A stretch of DNA of 64,000 nt from JBFWUW01 sp050247075 (GCA_050247075.1 JBFWUW010000003.1:109213-173212), one strand, 5' to 3'. Positions 7,486 to 17,173 are shown, counted from the first letter of the stretch. Numbers and translations are program-made. Notes: generated from the letters alone by a model not told the origin.

Positions 7486-8838
7486 GTGCAGCACCAGGAA
7501 AACCCTTACGCATCGCCCGAAAGCCAGCCTGAGTCCGGCGGCGGACGTGCGCCGGGCACGTTGCGATTGTCGGCCATTTTTGGGTTGCTGTATTTCATGC
7601 AGGGGATGAGCGAGCCGTCGAAAGGGCCCATCCACCAGCCGGCCCAGGACTTGTTGGAGACTTGGGGCTATTCGGCGCAGCAGGTGGGTTTCTTTTTTAC
7701 GTTGTTGGGTGCGCCGTGGCTGTTTAAACCGCTCTTCGGCTGGATCTCTGACTTTTTGCCCCTGGCCGGCTACCGCCGCAAGAGTTACCTGATGATTACC
7801 ACGGCCACGGCCAGCCTGGGCTTTACGGTGCTGGCGATGCAACCGTGGGGGACGGTGCCCCATTATCAACTGTTGCTGGCCATGCTGATGCTGCCGGCGG
7901 TGGGCATGGCTTTCTCGGACGTGGTCATTGACGGATTGATGGTCGAAACCGGGCAGCCTTTGGGCCTGACCGGCAGGTTACAGTCGGTGCAATGGACATC
8001 GCTGTATGTGGCGGGCTTTATCATGAGTTGGCTGGCGGGCTATTTGACCGGGCAGAAGCAGTACCGGTTGGTAATGGCCTTGTGCGCGGCCGGGCCCGCC
8101 GTGGCTTGCCTGGTAACGGTCTTGTTTGTTCGCGAGAAACCGCTGCGCGGCGTTCGCCAGGGAGAGCACTTTCGCGCGGCACTGGCCAATTTTATCGCCG
8201 CGGCCCGCTCTCCGTTGGTGTTTTGCGTGGGGGGATTTCTGGTGTTGTGGAACTTCAACCCCTTCGCCGACACCATTCAACAATTGCACGTCACCAAGGT
8301 CTTGAAATTGGAACAAGAGTTTTATGGCCGCATGGAAGCGGCCTACGCCATTGCGGCGGCCACGGGCTGCCTAATGTACGGGCTTTACTGCCGCCGCATC
8401 CGCATGACGCGGTTGGTTCATATATCGATCGTATTGGGCATCTTTAGCACGCTGTCGTATTGGTTCATGCACGACAAGCCAAGCGCCCTGGCGGTTAGCA
8501 TTGCGGCCGGGTTTGCCGCCGCCACCGCCACGATGATTCAGCTAGATCTGGCGGCCCGTATCGTGCCTGCCGCGGTGGCGGGAACGGTTTTTGCGCTGCT
8601 CATGTCGCTGGCCAACCTGGGGAGCGGGTTCTCTCCTGGCGTGGGGGGGACGATTTACGACATGATCGAACCAAGCCGCGGCCCGTACGCCGCCTACAAC
8701 ATTTTGGTGGCCATTGGCGCCTGTTGTACCGCCTGTTGCTGGTTCTTGACGCCCGGCCTGCAACGCCTGATTCGGCAGGCTGGGCCTGTCAAACCGGGGA
8801 CGCCCGGCGCGCCGCCGTCTCTACCAACCGTAGAATGA
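7486..8838 (+). CDS. MFS/BT1-type transporter
   Basis: 450 residues with a GTG start. The N-terminus carries the NPYASPES motif common to planctomycete membrane proteins. About 12 hydrophobic segments follow. YFMQGMSEPSKGPIHQP and the loop KPLFGWISDFLPLAGYRRKSYL match the BT1/folate-biopterin-transporter branch of the major facilitator superfamily. The substrate cannot be told. The gene converges on, and overlaps by 50 bases, the ATP-grasp gene on the other strand. Family call good, substrate open. Confidence 0.8.
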   Translation: MQHQENPYASPESQPESGGGRAPGTLRLSAIFGLLYFMQGMSEPSKGPIHQPAQDLLETWGYSAQQVGFFFTLLGAPWLFKPLFGWISDFLPLAGYRRKSYLMITTATASLGFTVLAMQPWGTVPHYQLLLAMLMLPAVGMAFSDVVIDGLMVETGQPLGLTGRLQSVQWTSLYVAGFIMSWLAGYLTGQKQYRLVMALCAAGPAVACLVTVLFVREKPLRGVRQGEHFRAALANFIAAARSPLVFCVGGFLVLWNFNPFADTIQQLHVTKVLKLEQEFYGRMEAAYAIAAATGCLMYGLYCRRIRMTRLVHISIVLGIFSTLSYWFMHDKPSALAVSIAAGFAAATATMIQLDLAARIVPAAVAGTVFALLMSLANLGSGFSPGVGGTIYDMIEPSRGPYAAYNILVAIGACCTACCWFLTPGLQRLIRQAGPVKPGTPGAPPSLPTVE

Positions 8839-9802
8839 ATTCGTCGTAGCTCATGCCAGACGCGCGAATGGCGCGAGCCAGCCCCGCCGTGGGTGCCAGG
8901 TCGGGGTTGCCGTTGATTTCCAAGATAAAGATCTCTTCGGCCGGGCTAACCCGCACATCGACGCGGGCGTAGTCGCGGCAGCCGGTCAATTGAAACGCGG
9001 CCAAGGCGGCGGCTTGCACGCGATCGGTAAGCTCAACCGATGCTTGGGCGGGGCAGCGGGCGGCGGTGGCCAGATCGGCCGGGCCGCCGCTGTCCCACTT
9101 GGCATCGTATGTGACGATGTTCCAGGGAAGTTCTTGCACCGCTTGGAATTCAATTTCGGCCAACGGCAGCGATTGCAAATTGGGGACGGCGGCTATGGCG
9201 GCGTTGAACTCGCGGCCGGCGATGAACCGCTCGACGAGCGTCTCTCCATAGCGGCCGCGTACGGCCGCCACCTGCCTCTGCAAGCTGGGCATCTCCGTCA
9301 CCACGCTATCGACGCCCAACCCCAGGCTGGCATCCTCGGCCGCCGGCTTGACGATGGCCGGGCCAAGCGCCAGCAGCCTTTCAAGTTCGGCCAGCGGCAG
9401 CGGCCCGTCGGTCGGCAGCACCAAGAATTCGGCCGTTGGCAGGCCCGCCCCGCGCAGCATCCACTTGGTGCGGGCCTTATGCCGTACCAGCGAAAGGCAT
9501 TCCGGCCCGCTGCCGGTGTAAGGCAGATGCAACAGTTGCAGCAGGCTGGCCACATCAGGCTCGGCGGCGGGCGAGCCGGCAAAGCCCTCGCAAAAATTGA
9601 CGACCACGTCGGGCCGCGCTTCTTCAAGCTGTTTCAGCAGCATAGCGGCGGAACTGCCCGTCCCCAAGCGCGCCACTTCGTGACCGGCGGAACGCAAGGC
9701 CGCTTCCGCCGCTTCGACCGATTCCAGCACGCCGGCCTCCGAGGCATAGTCGGGGTCGTCGGGCAGCAAGGCAGGCGTGTTGTAGAGAATCGTGACGCGC
9801 AC
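8789..9802 (-). CDS. D-Ala-D-Ala ligase-like ATP-grasp enzyme
   Basis: 337 residues with a GTG start. The N-terminal domain (MRVTILYNTPALLPDDPDY) is followed by the ATP-grasp fold: VKPAAEDASLGLG for nucleotide binding, ERFIAGREFNAA in the middle, and YARVDVRV with FILEINGNPDL carrying the magnesium-binding Glu and Asn. This layout is that of D-alanine-D-alanine ligase relatives, which join two substrates through an acyl-phosphate. No peptidoglycan genes are nearby, so it may act on another amino acid or peptide. The 3' end overlaps the end of the BT1/MFS gene. Confidence 0.8.
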   Translation of the reverse strand: MRVTILYNTPALLPDDPDYASEAGVLESVEAAEAALRSAGHEVARLGTGSSAAMLLKQLEEARPDVVVNFCEGFAGSPAAEPDVASLLQLLHLPYTGSGPECLSLVRHKARTKWMLRGAGLPTAEFLVLPTDGPLPLAELERLLALGPAIVKPAAEDASLGLGVDSVVTEMPSLQRQVAAVRGRYGETLVERFIAGREFNAAIAAVPNLQSLPLAEIEFQAVQELPWNIVTYDAKWDSGGPADLATAARCPAQASVELTDRVQAAALAAFQLTGCRDYARVDVRVSPAEEIFILEINGNPDLAPTAGLARAIRASGMSYDEFILRLVETAARRASPV

Positions 9803-9826
9803 GTGGAAATGGCTCGCGCTGCGACC

Positions 9827-11491
9827 CTAGAATCCTGAGCGGTCTACGACCTCTCCACCGGCGCGGGTGAGCAGCGCTTTCCAGGTATCGGGGTCGAGCC
9901 CTTGTGAAATAAACTGCACGCTGCCATCGGCAAACAACACCTGAAAGCCGTTGGGCCGCTGCAGCAGACCGGCAAAGGGTTCATCGGCGTCGTATTGCCA
10001 ATCGTCCGGTTTGGTCCACTCCACGGCGGCCTCGTCATTGACCTCCAACGCCATCACCGTATTGCTGGTACCATCGGTGATGTCGGCAAACCGCAGGCCT
10101 TCTTTGCCTCCAAAAAGCAGGCCTTCGCCCGTCGGCAAGACGTAGTTCGATTTCGTGGAGTGCATCACCGCGCTGTTGGGAGAGCGATAGATTTCGGGCA
10201 TCTGGTCGAGTAATTGTTTGTTGTGGTCGCTGTCCCAAGGTTCGTCCAGGTGGAATTTGAGATACAAATTTTGCTGGTCCAGATAGGGCAGCAGGTAGAC
10301 CCGCCAACTCAACAGCGGCTTGCCATCCTTGCCGAGCGAGGCCGCGGCGGGAAACTTGCGGTAGGTATCGGCATAGTTGTGCATGGCAAGGCCGATCTGC
10401 TTGAGATTGTTGGCGGCTTGCATCCGGCGGGCTGCTTCGCGTGAAGATTGCACGGCGGGCAGCAGCAACGCCATTAACACGCCCGTGGTGGCCATGCTGG
10501 AATCGCCCTTGACCGCGATGGTGACCCGGTCGCCGTCGCACTTGGGCTGTAACATGGCTGCATAGTACGTGGCCATACGTTCGCTGTAGCGGGCAGTCGC
10601 TTGCTGAACGGCATCTTCACTTTCCAGACCTTTCCGGGTTTCTTGAAGCATCATCTCCACGCCAGCTTCCATGGCTGTCACCAGCTTGCTCTCAACGGTC
10701 TCGGCCGTGGCGTCGTCGTTGGCGATGAAGGCCAGTTCCAGCGCAACCACACTGCCGATGTCCAAGTTCAATTGCACGCTGGCGACTTCGTCCGGCAGCG
10801 ATTTCAAGGCTTCAAACGGTGGCGGCATGGTGGGCGCACCCGCCAGGAATTGCTGAATCGTGTCACGCACCGGCTCGATGGCCACCACCGCAGACAGATG
10901 ATGTGACTTAAGCTTCTTCAGCGTGGCGACAACCTTTCCCTCTTTGTTGTTGCCCGACAGCATCTTTTCCAGAGTTGCTTGCGATGCCAGAACGACCGTC
11001 TTGTCGTTGGGGACCATCATGCTAGGCATGGCGGGACTGTTCGAGCGGTGATAATCCTTGCCGTTGATCTTGTCGGGTTCCGTCTGCGCCATCAGGCCCG
11101 GGATGAGTTTTTCCTGGTCGACGGGCTTGGCCAATTTGATGACAATTCCATAGCCGGGCAGCGGGCCATTGGCGGGCTGCTGTACAAAGGCCACCAACTG
11201 CTCAACATCCAGCGGATCAAATCCCAACTCTTGCAATCCGGCGGCCGTGAGAATCTCCAACGGCAGCATCTCCATCTCTTTTTGTGTCAGCATGGTGCGC
11301 GGATAAGCCACGACCGCGGCAAAGGCGTCATCCGGAATGAACTTGAACGAGGCACTCGTCCCCTGGGCCAGCGCACGGTTGGCAAACAGATCCAAGCCGG
11401 CAGGCAACATGCCGATCACGAACAAGGCAATTCCCCAGCCGATCGAAGAGCGACGGAGAACAAAGGGGGCAAGTGGGCAAGGCGAAGACAT
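9827..11491 (-). CDS. Exported protein with C-terminal DUF1559 domain
   Basis: 554 residues. A good ribosome site (AGGAG) precedes the ATG. A signal-peptide-like segment (IGWGIALFVIGMLPAGLDL) is followed by a roughly 300-residue domain found in planctomycete exported proteins (FIPDDAFAAVVAYPRTML). The last third is DUF1559-like: SREAARRMQAANNLKQIGLA, then LSWRVYLLPYLDQQNLY and VLFADGSVQFI. Classical DUF1559 proteins are major pseudopilins with this region right after a prepilin leader; here it is at the C-terminus of a different protein and the leader is missing. The role is unknown. It starts only 25 bases upstream of the ATP-grasp gene's region on the same strand. Confidence 0.8.
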   Translation of the reverse strand: MSSPCPLAPFVLRRSSIGWGIALFVIGMLPAGLDLFANRALAQGTSASFKFIPDDAFAAVVAYPRTMLTQKEMEMLPLEILTAAGLQELGFDPLDVEQLVAFVQQPANGPLPGYGIVIKLAKPVDQEKLIPGLMAQTEPDKINGKDYHRSNSPAMPSMMVPNDKTVVLASQATLEKMLSGNNKEGKVVATLKKLKSHHLSAVVAIEPVRDTIQQFLAGAPTMPPPFEALKSLPDEVASVQLNLDIGSVVALELAFIANDDATAETVESKLVTAMEAGVEMMLQETRKGLESEDAVQQATARYSERMATYYAAMLQPKCDGDRVTIAVKGDSSMATTGVLMALLLPAVQSSREAARRMQAANNLKQIGLAMHNYADTYRKFPAAASLGKDGKPLLSWRVYLLPYLDQQNLYLKFHLDEPWDSDHNKQLLDQMPEIYRSPNSAVMHSTKSNYVLPTGEGLLFGGKEGLRFADITDGTSNTVMALEVNDEAAVEWTKPDDWQYDADEPFAGLLQRPNGFQVLFADGSVQFISQGLDPDTWKALLTRAGGEVVDRSGF

Positions 11492-11723
11492 GGAGTTTCT
11501 CCTAAGAATGCCAATGACGGACAGCCCAAGAAATGTGCGCTCAAACGCAACATGGCGAAGGTGATTCGCCCTAGTTTGACAGCCGGTAGACTAGCCGATG
11601 AACACTTGTGGTGCTAGCAAATATCGAGCGAATTCCGCGCAATGAAAGCGACCGCACTATGCGGTCGCATGCTGGGGGCGATTATGGAAGAGGACGTCTC
11701 AACCGTTGCTGGGGTACAATGTC

Positions 11724-11975
11724 TTACGCCCAGGGTCGCGCTTGCATTGGTGCGCGGGTGGTACTGAGATGCTCGTCGGCCATGGCTAGCAGTTCTTCGG
11801 CTCTGGCCATGAGAATGCCAGACTCCGACATGTCCATACCCAGGGGACGGTCGCTGGCCAGCAATTTGCCTTGGCAATGTTGGCAGACAACCTTCTTGCC
11901 CAAGTACTCGACACGAATCTCTAGACTGCGGCCACAAGTCGGGCACTCCTGAACAAAATACGTTGCCTTCGACAT
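11724..11975 (-). CDS. Small zinc-ribbon protein
   Basis: 83 residues. Two CxxC knuckles (QECPTCGRSLEIRVEYLGKK and VVCQHCQG) form one zinc ribbon, followed by a short helical tail. Short proteins with ECPTCGR...VRVEYLG...VVCQHC are widespread in planctomycetes; their role is unknown, perhaps nucleic-acid or protein binding. AAGGAGA lies 9 bases before the ATG, supporting the start. Overlapping open frames on both strands here are shadows. Confidence 0.8.
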   Translation of the reverse strand: MSKATYFVQECPTCGRSLEIRVEYLGKKVVCQHCQGKLLASDRPLGMDMSESGILMARAEELLAMADEHLSTTRAPMQARPWA

Positions 11976-12335
11976 GGCGGCATTCTCCTTAACGACCGAG
12001 TCCTAAGCCCCCGACAAGAAATGGACTGTCATGTTACGCCGTCCGGTGGCCCATTTCAAGAAAATTCGGCGGGTTCCCCGTGGCGATCTGCTAGCAGTGG
12101 CAAGGCGTGAATTTCAAACAAGTTACGCTAATTTACCGACGGTTTTTCCTCGTTAAAACTTTGTAATGCCGCGACGAATCGTACCAATTCGCCGCGATTT
12201 CGCGTAACCAAGCCGCGCGCGACCGGCGAGAAAATGACAGAAGTTACATGGCCATTTCTGCGAAGCATTCAATACGATCTTTGTCGGAGTGGGCTCTGTC
12301 GGGTCGATCCGCGATGGAATCGGCTGCATCAGGCC
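11976..12335. other. Intergenic region, nothing recognised
   Basis: 360 bases between two leftward genes. It is more AT-rich than the surroundings around 12120-12170, and probably carries the promoter of the zinc-ribbon gene and the 3' region of the RidA gene. No repeat, terminator or gene recognised. Confidence 0.5.
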
Positions 12336-12773
12336 CTACTTGATTTCAAAGATCGCTTCGACCTCCACCGCTGCATTGGTCGGCAAGGCCGCGAAACCCA
12401 GCGCGCTGCGGGCGTGGTAGCCGTCGGTCTCTTTGCCAAAGATCTGGTGGAGCAGGTCGGAGCAGCCATTCATCACCAGATGCTGGTCGGTGAACTCTAA
12501 AGTCGAGTTGACACAACCCAGCAGCTTGATCACCCGCAACCCGTCGAGCGTGCCGTGAGCATGGTGGACGGAACGCAGTATCTTGACCGCGCAATCGCGA
12601 GCGGCCGCGATTCCCTGATCAACAGACAGATCGGCGCCGAGCTTGCCTTTCATATCGCTGGTATGGCCCGACGTCATCAGCAAGTTGCCGGTCCGCACGC
12701 ACAGGTTGAGGTAACCCTTCGTTAGCGGCTCAAACTTGATTCCGGCGGCAATGGCGTTCTGCTCCGCACCCAT
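12336..12773 (-). CDS. RidA/YjgF-family protein
   Basis: 145 residues from the ATG at 12773, preceded by GGGAG; an in-frame ATG further out (12812) has no such site. The sequence shows the RidA pattern: LFVRTGNLLMTSGH-like start of the fold (CVRTGNLLMTSGHTS), the middle helix AARDCAVKILRSV, and the signature HARSALGFAALPTNAAVEVEA with the conserved Arg. The best-known members hydrolyse reactive enamine/imine intermediates made by PLP enzymes. It is somewhat longer than E. coli RidA (about 128 residues) and may belong to a side branch. Cytoplasmic. Confidence 0.85.
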   Translation of the reverse strand: MGAEQNAIAAGIKFEPLTKGYLNLCVRTGNLLMTSGHTSDMKGKLGADLSVDQGIAAARDCAVKILRSVHHAHGTLDGLRVIKLLGCVNSTLEFTDQHLVMNGCSDLLHQIFGKETDGYHARSALGFAALPTNAAVEVEAIFEIK

Positions 12774-12886
12774 GAAATACTCCCGAGTAAATAGCGAACT
12801 GAAATCCTCCACACGACCCGCATGATGGCGAATGTGCCGTGGGCTTGCAACCTCTGGGCAAACGCCGGCTTTTCAAGAATCTTGCG

Positions 12887-13432
12887 TTAGCGGGGCTCCA
12901 ACGGCTCAAATCGCGTGACTTCCCACTCCATTTCTTGCCGTGCGCCCAGCAACACGCGGCGGTAGCGCCGCGGATACCCCCAATGGGGATCGAATTCGGC
13001 CCACAGCACCAGGTTAGAACCATCCACTCCGCCGAACTCGCCGTGGGGATCTGTCTGGCTGTCAAGTTCCAGCAGTATCATGTCGAACTGGCCGGGGACG
13101 CTCCAATAGTCCCACGTCCGTCGTTGGCTGGGAGTGATGCCGTCGCGGGTCATGGCGGTGACCGCTCCATCGCGAACCTCCACATGAATCTGGCCGGGCT
13201 GATTGCCCTGCACGGTCACATCCAATTGGTAGCTATCCGGGCCATGCTCGCTCCAGCGTTGAAACGCTGCATCGAAGTCTTGCCGCGTCAGCCGCGGCAT
13301 GGCCCCCCCCTTATGCCAACGGATCCAGACAAGTACCAGCGTGGCCAAGGCTAACCCGACAAGAATGCCCGCGGCCAACCGACGAAAGCGGCGGGTTGCC
13401 TGCGTCGAATCGCTGGCAAGTTGGTCGGGCAC
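12887..13432 (-). CDS. Anchored protein, DUF6174-like
   Basis: 181 residues with a GTG start. One membrane segment (AAGILVGLALATLVLVWI) sits near residues 19-37. The rest is a small periplasmic domain with GPDSYQLDVTV, VEVRDGAVTAM and a late DPHWGYPRRYRRV. The order (SYxxxV, VxVxDGxV, then a DPxxGYP loop) recalls DUF6174, a small beta domain of unknown function. The family call is tentative. It lies downstream of nothing obvious and 114 bases before the RidA gene on the same strand. Confidence 0.55.
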   Translation of the reverse strand: MPDQLASDSTQATRRFRRLAAGILVGLALATLVLVWIRWHKGGAMPRLTRQDFDAAFQRWSEHGPDSYQLDVTVQGNQPGQIHVEVRDGAVTAMTRDGITPSQRRTWDYWSVPGQFDMILLELDSQTDPHGEFGGVDGSNLVLWAEFDPHWGYPRRYRRVLLGARQEMEWEVTRFEPLEPR

Positions 13433-13856
13433 GGCATAGCTCTCTTGGGATTAATTCACTCGCCATACCTGGTGGCGGGCAACAGCCACGCTTTTGCTTG
13501 CGCAATCGGCATGGCTGGCCGAAAATGGCTGGCCAAATCCGAATCCCGGCGGTAATCGGGCGGCAATTGGCTGGACGCCGGCTATTTTCTGCTAGAATAA
13601 ATGAGGAAAATGCTTTACCTGAATCACTTCCGGCTTTATCTTCGCCATTCTACCAGACTTATTCTTGGGGTCAGCTAGCGGAAGAGATTCCGCCGGTTGG
13701 TGAACTCCATTCGATCGGCATTGCCAGTTGGTGGCGGGAAAACGCCCGTTGGCCGATAATGGTGTAGCCGGGTTGGTTTGAGAAGCAGTCGAGGATTCTT
13801 GTCGGGTCGCCGATTCAGAGTTGTAACTATTGTGCGGAACGCGTTGATCTAGTCGC
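13433..13856. other. Divergent intergenic region before the kinase
   Basis: 424 bases separating the leftward DUF6174-like gene from the rightward kinase. A TAGAAT -10-like box is at 13593-13598. No credible coding frame is seen on either strand, and no repeat family of this window occurs here. Confidence 0.5.
13593..13598 (+). promoter_or_regulatory. Candidate -10 box (TAGAAT)
   Basis: Context CTGCTAGAATAA, 259 bases before the kinase start. This is far for its own promoter unless the leader is long. Support is only the likeness to other TAGAAT/TATAAT boxes here. Confidence 0.25.
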
Positions 13857-15389
13857 ATGCCCAAGCTCAGCACCGAACAACTTGTCGATCTCGTCAAGAA
13901 GAGCGGGCTGGCCGAACCCGAACTTGTGGATCGCGCTGTTGAACAGTTTCGTGCGTCGGAAGGTGTAGACGTTGCCGACTCCGATCAACTGGCCGAGCGG
14001 CTGATTGCCGAAAAACTGGTCACGCGCTGGCACTGCGAAAAACTGCTGGCCGGCAAGCATAAGGGGTTCTTTCTTAAGAACTACAAACTGCTGGGCCATT
14101 TGGGCACGGGGGGCATGAGCAGCGTCTATCTGGCCGAGCATGTCCACATGCACCGCCGGGTGGCTATCAAGGTTTTGCCGCAAAACCGCATTGCCGACTC
14201 GTCATACCTGGGCCGATTTTATCGCGAGGCCCGGGCCGCTGCCGCGCTCGACCACCCGAATGTGATGCGGGCCTACGATGTCGATAGCGAGGACAAGACG
14301 CACTTTTTGGTGATGGAATACGTCGAAGGGCGCGATCTGCAAAACACGGTGAAGCAAGACGGCCCGCTGCCGTACGACCTGGCGGCGGAGTACATCAAGC
14401 AAGCCGCCGACGGTCTGGCCCACGCCCATGAAATTGGCCTGATCCATCGTGATGTGAAACCGGCCAATTTGTTGGTCGATCTGAAAGGCGTGGTGAAGGT
14501 TCTCGACTTGGGGCTGGCGCGTTTTTCCGACGACCATCTGGCATCGCTGACGGTGGCGCATGACGAGAACGTACTGGGAACCGCCGACTACCTGGCACCA
14601 GAACAAGCTCTGAACAGCCACACGGTCGATGCAAGGGCCGATGTGTACAGCCTGGGCTGCACGTTGTACTTTTTGCTGACGGGGCACCCCCCCTTTCCCG
14701 AGGGGACGCTGCCCCAACGGCTGATGATGCATCAGACGCAAGAACCCGCGTCGATCACCAACGATCGGCCCGACGCTCCGCAAGGGCTCATCGATATTTG
14801 CAAACGGATGATGGCCAAGAAGGTCGCCCGGCGGTTGCAGACGGCGGCCGAGGCCCGCGATGCGCTGGCTGCCTGGCTGGCTGGATCGAATCGTTTGGCA
14901 TCGAGCGGCCGAGCCAGCGATTCGTCGCAGATCGCCGTGGCATCGGTGTTGCCGGCCGAATCCGCCGGAGCTGATGTTGCCCGGTTGCCGCAAGCGCGGC
15001 TTGAACGGCCGCGGATTCCGGCTTCGGACTCACCACGCCGGGCCAAGCCGCTGCCCAGTGAACGCCCAACCGCGCCCGGCGACACGATGGCCAATTCCGA
15101 TAGCCACGCTCCCACGCGGGCGGAACGATCCGGCGCATCGCATAGTTCCGGCGGGCACAAGTTGCGCGTGGCCAAAGCGCTGGGACAGCAGCAGCCCGCC
15201 CCGGAAAACAGCGGGTTCAGCATCAAGGTTGATGACCCTATTGCCCGCCGATTTGAGGCCGACAGCACGGTGAGTAGCGTCGGGTGGCGCCGCCGCCGCC
15301 AGCGCTCCGCCAAACTCTACATGGCCGCCGTCGTGGCTGGTTTGTTAACGGTCGTCTTGCTGATCGGCCTGGCCGTAACCTCGGGTTGA
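13857..15389 (+). CDS. PknB-type Ser/Thr protein kinase, membrane anchored
   Basis: 510 residues. An N-terminal helical module (residues 1-70: STEQLVDLVKKSGL, LAERLIAEKLVTRWHCEKLLAG) is one that planctomycete kinases often carry. The kinase domain spans about 76-345: glycine loop LGTGGMSSVY, ATP lysine Lys105 (VAIKV), catalytic loop HRDVKPAN with Asp199, DLG in place of DFG at Asp217, and GTADYLAPEQ. A disordered Ser/Pro/Ala-rich region follows, then a C-terminal membrane segment (YMAAVVAGLLTVVLLIGLAV) with almost nothing beyond it, so this kinase has no outer sensor. DLG is frequent in this family and should be active. Targets unknown. Confidence 0.9.
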   Translation: MPKLSTEQLVDLVKKSGLAEPELVDRAVEQFRASEGVDVADSDQLAERLIAEKLVTRWHCEKLLAGKHKGFFLKNYKLLGHLGTGGMSSVYLAEHVHMHRRVAIKVLPQNRIADSSYLGRFYREARAAAALDHPNVMRAYDVDSEDKTHFLVMEYVEGRDLQNTVKQDGPLPYDLAAEYIKQAADGLAHAHEIGLIHRDVKPANLLVDLKGVVKVLDLGLARFSDDHLASLTVAHDENVLGTADYLAPEQALNSHTVDARADVYSLGCTLYFLLTGHPPFPEGTLPQRLMMHQTQEPASITNDRPDAPQGLIDICKRMMAKKVARRLQTAAEARDALAAWLAGSNRLASSGRASDSSQIAVASVLPAESAGADVARLPQARLERPRIPASDSPRRAKPLPSERPTAPGDTMANSDSHAPTRAERSGASHSSGGHKLRVAKALGQQQPAPENSGFSIKVDDPIARRFEADSTVSSVGWRRRRQRSAKLYMAAVVAGLLTVVLLIGLAVTSG

Positions 15390-15433
15390 GTCGCCGCTGC
15401 ATCGTTGCACATCCGCGTAGGACCCCGCGTTCG

Positions 15434-17131
15434 CTATCCGATTGTCGCCGCGCGGGCGTACATGGCATTGATGGCAGCAGCGTGCCGTTCGCTGATAATG
15501 CCCCGGCGCAGCTTGAGCGTGGGGGTTAGTTCGCCGCTCTCCACGGTGAACGGCTGCGAGAGCAACGTAAACTTGCGAACTTGCTCTTGTGGCGATACGC
15601 CGGCTAGCCGGGCGTTTATCCGCTGTTGATACAACGCCACAATCCGTGGATCGACGCATGGATCGTCGGACATTTCATCCATTTTCTGGCGATCCAACTC
15701 TTGCCGCAGGGCTTCAGGGGCCATGACGATCAGCGCTGTCAGGTAGCTGCGGCCATCGCCGACGACTAGCGCTTGTTGGATCAGCGGGTCCGCCGTCAAC
15801 AGAGACTCCAGCATGACCGGCGCGATGTTCTTGCCGGCGGAAGTCACAATCAGTTCCTTCTTGCGGCCCGTGATGCTCAGGTAGCCGTCCGCATCGAGCT
15901 GCCCCAGATCGCCGCTATAGAGCCAGCCGTCCTTCAGGGCCTCAGCCGTGGCTTGCGGCCGGTTCCAATAACCCAGCATGACGTGCGGGCCGCGGGTGAG
16001 GATCTCACCGTCGGATGCAATGCGGACCTCTACCCCACGGGGGGGCTGGCCGACCGTTCCCAGGCGGTGCGCCCGCTCGGTGTTCATGGTCATCACCGGC
16101 GCACATTCGGTCAGTCCGTAGCCCTGTATCAACAACAAGCCACGCTGGGTGAAGAACGTCGCAATATGATCGGGCAAGGCCGCCCCGCCTGAGCAACACA
16201 GCCTCATCCGCCCGCCGAACAAATGCGACAGCACTCCGGCAGCATCAGCCTGGCCCGACTCGACCAGCTTTTGCATGACCTTTTCGTAAAAGTACGGCAC
16301 GCCGTTGATCAAGGTGGGGCGGATTTGTTGGCAGTTTTGCAAGACGGTTTCGCGGCTTTCGGCCAGGGCCAACTGCGTGCCGGTGGCGATCCACGAGTAA
16401 AAATCGCAGGTGCGGGCAAAGATGTGGCTGAGGGGCAACCAGGTGAGCCGCAAGTCGTCGGCCACTACGCCAAACGCCTCGACACTGGCCCGCGCGTTGC
16501 TGGCCAGATTGCGGTGGCTAAGCATGACCCCTTTAGGTTCGCCCGTCGTGCCGGAGGTGTACAGGATGGTTGCTAGCGCATCAGGTAAGGCGGCCGCCAG
16601 CGCTTGTTGCTCAATCGACAGGCCTTCGTCTTCCGAAGTGGCGGCGAGGAGTTCCGGCCAACAGGCGATGCTTTGGCCGGCGACGGAACCGGCATTGGCA
16701 GGGTCGTACGAAACCAACGTCATGGGACGAGACAACCGCGAAACTTCACGAGAGATTTTATCGGTCTGCTCCGCGCCCGACACCAGCACGACCTGCGCGC
16801 CGCTATCTTCGATTTGGTAGGCGATCTGCGGGCCGGTCAGCATGGCATGGACCGGAACATGGACCGCTTGGGCGTAGAGAATGGCCAGATCGGCGACCAG
16901 CCATTCGTAGCGGTTCTCGGCAACCTGAATCACACGGTCACCTGGTGAAACGCCCAGCCGCATCAGTGCACCGGCCGCGCGGCGGACATCGGCGGCAAAT
17001 GCATTCCAAGTGCGCGGCTGGTATTGGCCGTCGCGAATGACATGCAGTGCCGTGCGGTCGCCATCGGCCCGCACGCGCTCGGCGAACATCACGGCCAGGT
17101 GGTCAATTAGCGGGGCGTTCGATGTGGACAT
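15434..17131 (-). CDS. Long-chain acyl-CoA synthetase (AMP-forming)
   Basis: 565 residues. ANL-superfamily motifs are all present: the P-loop-like ILYTSGTTGEPKGVMLSHRN, the YGLTECAPV adenine-binding motif, the hinge region GWLYSGDLGQLDADGYL, and GRKKELIVTSAGKNIAP. The last two fit the long-chain fatty acyl-CoA synthetase (FadD15-like) branch. It activates fatty acids to acyl-CoA with ATP. It is the last gene of a leftward run of fadB-like, fadA and a glycosyltransferase, so it may feed that beta-oxidation pair. The chain-length preference cannot be read. Confidence 0.88.
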   Translation of the reverse strand: MSTSNAPLIDHLAVMFAERVRADGDRTALHVIRDGQYQPRTWNAFAADVRRAAGALMRLGVSPGDRVIQVAENRYEWLVADLAILYAQAVHVPVHAMLTGPQIAYQIEDSGAQVVLVSGAEQTDKISREVSRLSRPMTLVSYDPANAGSVAGQSIACWPELLAATSEDEGLSIEQQALAAALPDALATILYTSGTTGEPKGVMLSHRNLASNARASVEAFGVVADDLRLTWLPLSHIFARTCDFYSWIATGTQLALAESRETVLQNCQQIRPTLINGVPYFYEKVMQKLVESGQADAAGVLSHLFGGRMRLCCSGGAALPDHIATFFTQRGLLLIQGYGLTECAPVMTMNTERAHRLGTVGQPPRGVEVRIASDGEILTRGPHVMLGYWNRPQATAEALKDGWLYSGDLGQLDADGYLSITGRKKELIVTSAGKNIAPVMLESLLTADPLIQQALVVGDGRSYLTALIVMAPEALRQELDRQKMDEMSDDPCVDPRIVALYQQRINARLAGVSPQEQVRKFTLLSQPFTVESGELTPTLKLRRGIISERHAAAINAMYARAATIG

Positions 17132-17150
17132 GATGGCGAGAACTTCAATA

Positions 17151-17173
17151 GAAGGCGGGGCTTTTCCGCCTTC
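17151..17173. repeat. Short hairpin between GT4 and acyl-CoA synthetase genes
   Basis: GAAGGCGG (17151-17158) pairs with CCGCCTTC (17166-17173) around a 7-base loop. No T-run follows leftward, so it is more likely an mRNA structure than a terminator. It lies 20 bases upstream of the synthetase ATG. Confidence 0.45.

Noticed and set aside
11608..11952. Open frames on both strands around the small zinc-ribbon gene
   Set aside because: Only the leftward 83-residue frame has the CxxC pairs and a good ribosome site; the others are shadows.
13433..13856. Short open frames in the region before the first kinase
   Set aside because: No ribosome sites, motifs or biased composition; treated as intergenic.
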